From Helochares maculicollis (lineage: Eukaryota; Arthropoda; Insecta; Coleoptera; Hydrophilidae), in the NCBI GenBank assembly GCA_033557835.1, contig JAWQRO010000069.1:1-62811 (forward strand): 62,811 nucleotides of DNA. The letters are read 5' to 3'. The notes below the pieces were generated by a model. It searched no databases and was not told the DNA's origin. It saw only the letters and a list, made by a program, of their open reading frames with translations. A program made the translations under genes and the position numbers. This document shows, one piece after another, positions 62,035-62,811 of the stretch; position 1 is the stretch's first letter; every line of letters begins with the position of its first letter.

Positions 62035-62811
62035 AGCCTCAATACTACTTAACCTACGTAAACATGAAATGTGAAAAATTTGAACCGAGGTACCCACTAT
62101 CCCGTAATTTGCCATTGAGCGCAATTTGCTCAATAAATAAATAAACGGTATTTAGCCCCTCAATATTTGATTTAAGTAGGAAAGCGTATTATAAGCAAAT
62201 AAATTAAAAAGGTCACAACACTAACTACATATCCGTATATCAATTTCCATTAACCACCACATTATTTCGGCATTATACAACATCTATCCAAATAACAGAT
62301 CATTAATAAACACTATTAAATAGTATATGCACAAATTAGTGTATACACATTACAATATGAAATCACGGACTACGTGACAAACAAATTCAAACATGATCTA
62401 CATAGTAAATTTGAGATTCTCTAAAATGATGACAAAATATAGCTTTGTATTAGCTGTAGTAATAGGTATTACGAAGTGGTAAGCACACGCTGTTGTACCT
62501 TAACATCTCTCAGCATCAAGAATTGCGTATATCTTTTTGTAGCAAACAAAATCGATCCTCTACAAACGAAACAATAAACACCTACGTAGGTATGCACTTT
62601 AGCATTCAAATGCATTTTTTCCTGCAGCGTGACTTGCGCAAGCGCTCTGGTTTGAAATACGCGCGTGAAAGCTCCAGCTCAATAGCGGACAGGCTTCGTT
62701 GATTCTGCGGCAGTATCGGTCGTAGTAAACTGTGTATATTCCTCCGTTCGAAAACATTAAAAAACCCGACTTTACTATACAATCTCACCTGTTCTCATTG
62801 CGTAACAGTAT
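62035..62811. other. Upstream flank of RpS21; GC-rich patch at the right end
   Basis: AT-rich to 62.6 kb, then a CG-rich patch (62.62-62.75 kb with GCGCAAGCGC and ACGCGCG) that looks like a promoter or CpG-rich 5' exon of a neighbouring gene beyond the edge. Open frames on both strands there are short and unassigned. Confidence 0.35.

Noticed and set aside
62606..62788. 60-codon minus-strand frame in the GC-rich right edge
   Set aside because: Opposed by an overlapping plus frame; composition effect of a CG-rich promoter-like patch.

Overview
This is an AT-rich animal genome window. It is most likely from an insect: the coding exons are short, with long introns, GT..AG splice sites and AATAAA signals. 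The identified transposons are mariner, piggyBac and RTE-type, all common in insects. All genes I could identify lie on the minus strand.

The backbone is one very long gene of the phosphatase-and-actin-regulator (PHACTR) family, running right to left. Its first exon starts at about 59.3 kb. The PHACTR signature exon lies at 4.3-4.45 kb, and the remaining 3' exons (RPEL repeats and PP1-binding C terminus) must lie off the left edge. I propose seven coding exons or alternative first exons: 59155-59260, 51802-51879, 42106-42216, 41332-41482, 39909-39938 (a 30-nt microexon), 32239-32485 and 4288-4452. Every junction examined falls in codon phase 1, so each first exon could join any later exon in frame. 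That points to a modular isoform design, possibly with several promoters. A TATA/initiator pair at 33.02-33.05 kb precedes the 32.3-kb exon.

Two other genes share the region. An intronless FP-domain plus F-box gene (FBXO7/nutcracker family, 52.1-53.0 kb) is nested in the first PHACTR intron on the same strand. The small-subunit ribosomal protein gene RpS21 (eS21) occupies 59.5-61.98 kb, just upstream of PHACTR exon 1. It is complete: 83 aa in three coding exons plus a non-coding first exon with a TOP-like start. CTCF-like motifs lie on both sides of RpS21.

The introns hold decayed mobile elements: mariner fragments (1.4-1.7, 8.2-9.0, 9.05-9.56, 27.5-27.9, possibly 37.3, 43.7-44.8 and 53.5-54.5 kb), two piggyBac relics (28.0-28.7 and 46.5-48.1 kb), an RTE-like non-LTR fragment (35.2-36.0 kb), a pair of long-inverted-repeat MITEs (21.1-22.2 kb) and several short tandem arrays. 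All transposase copies are broken by stops, frameshifts or deletions. Unexplained items include a 137-codon orphan frame at 44.9-45.35 kb, a chemoreceptor-like membrane exon at 34.6-34.95 kb and a GC island at 3.65-3.83 kb. I saw no CRISPR array, rRNA gene or convincing tRNA gene.
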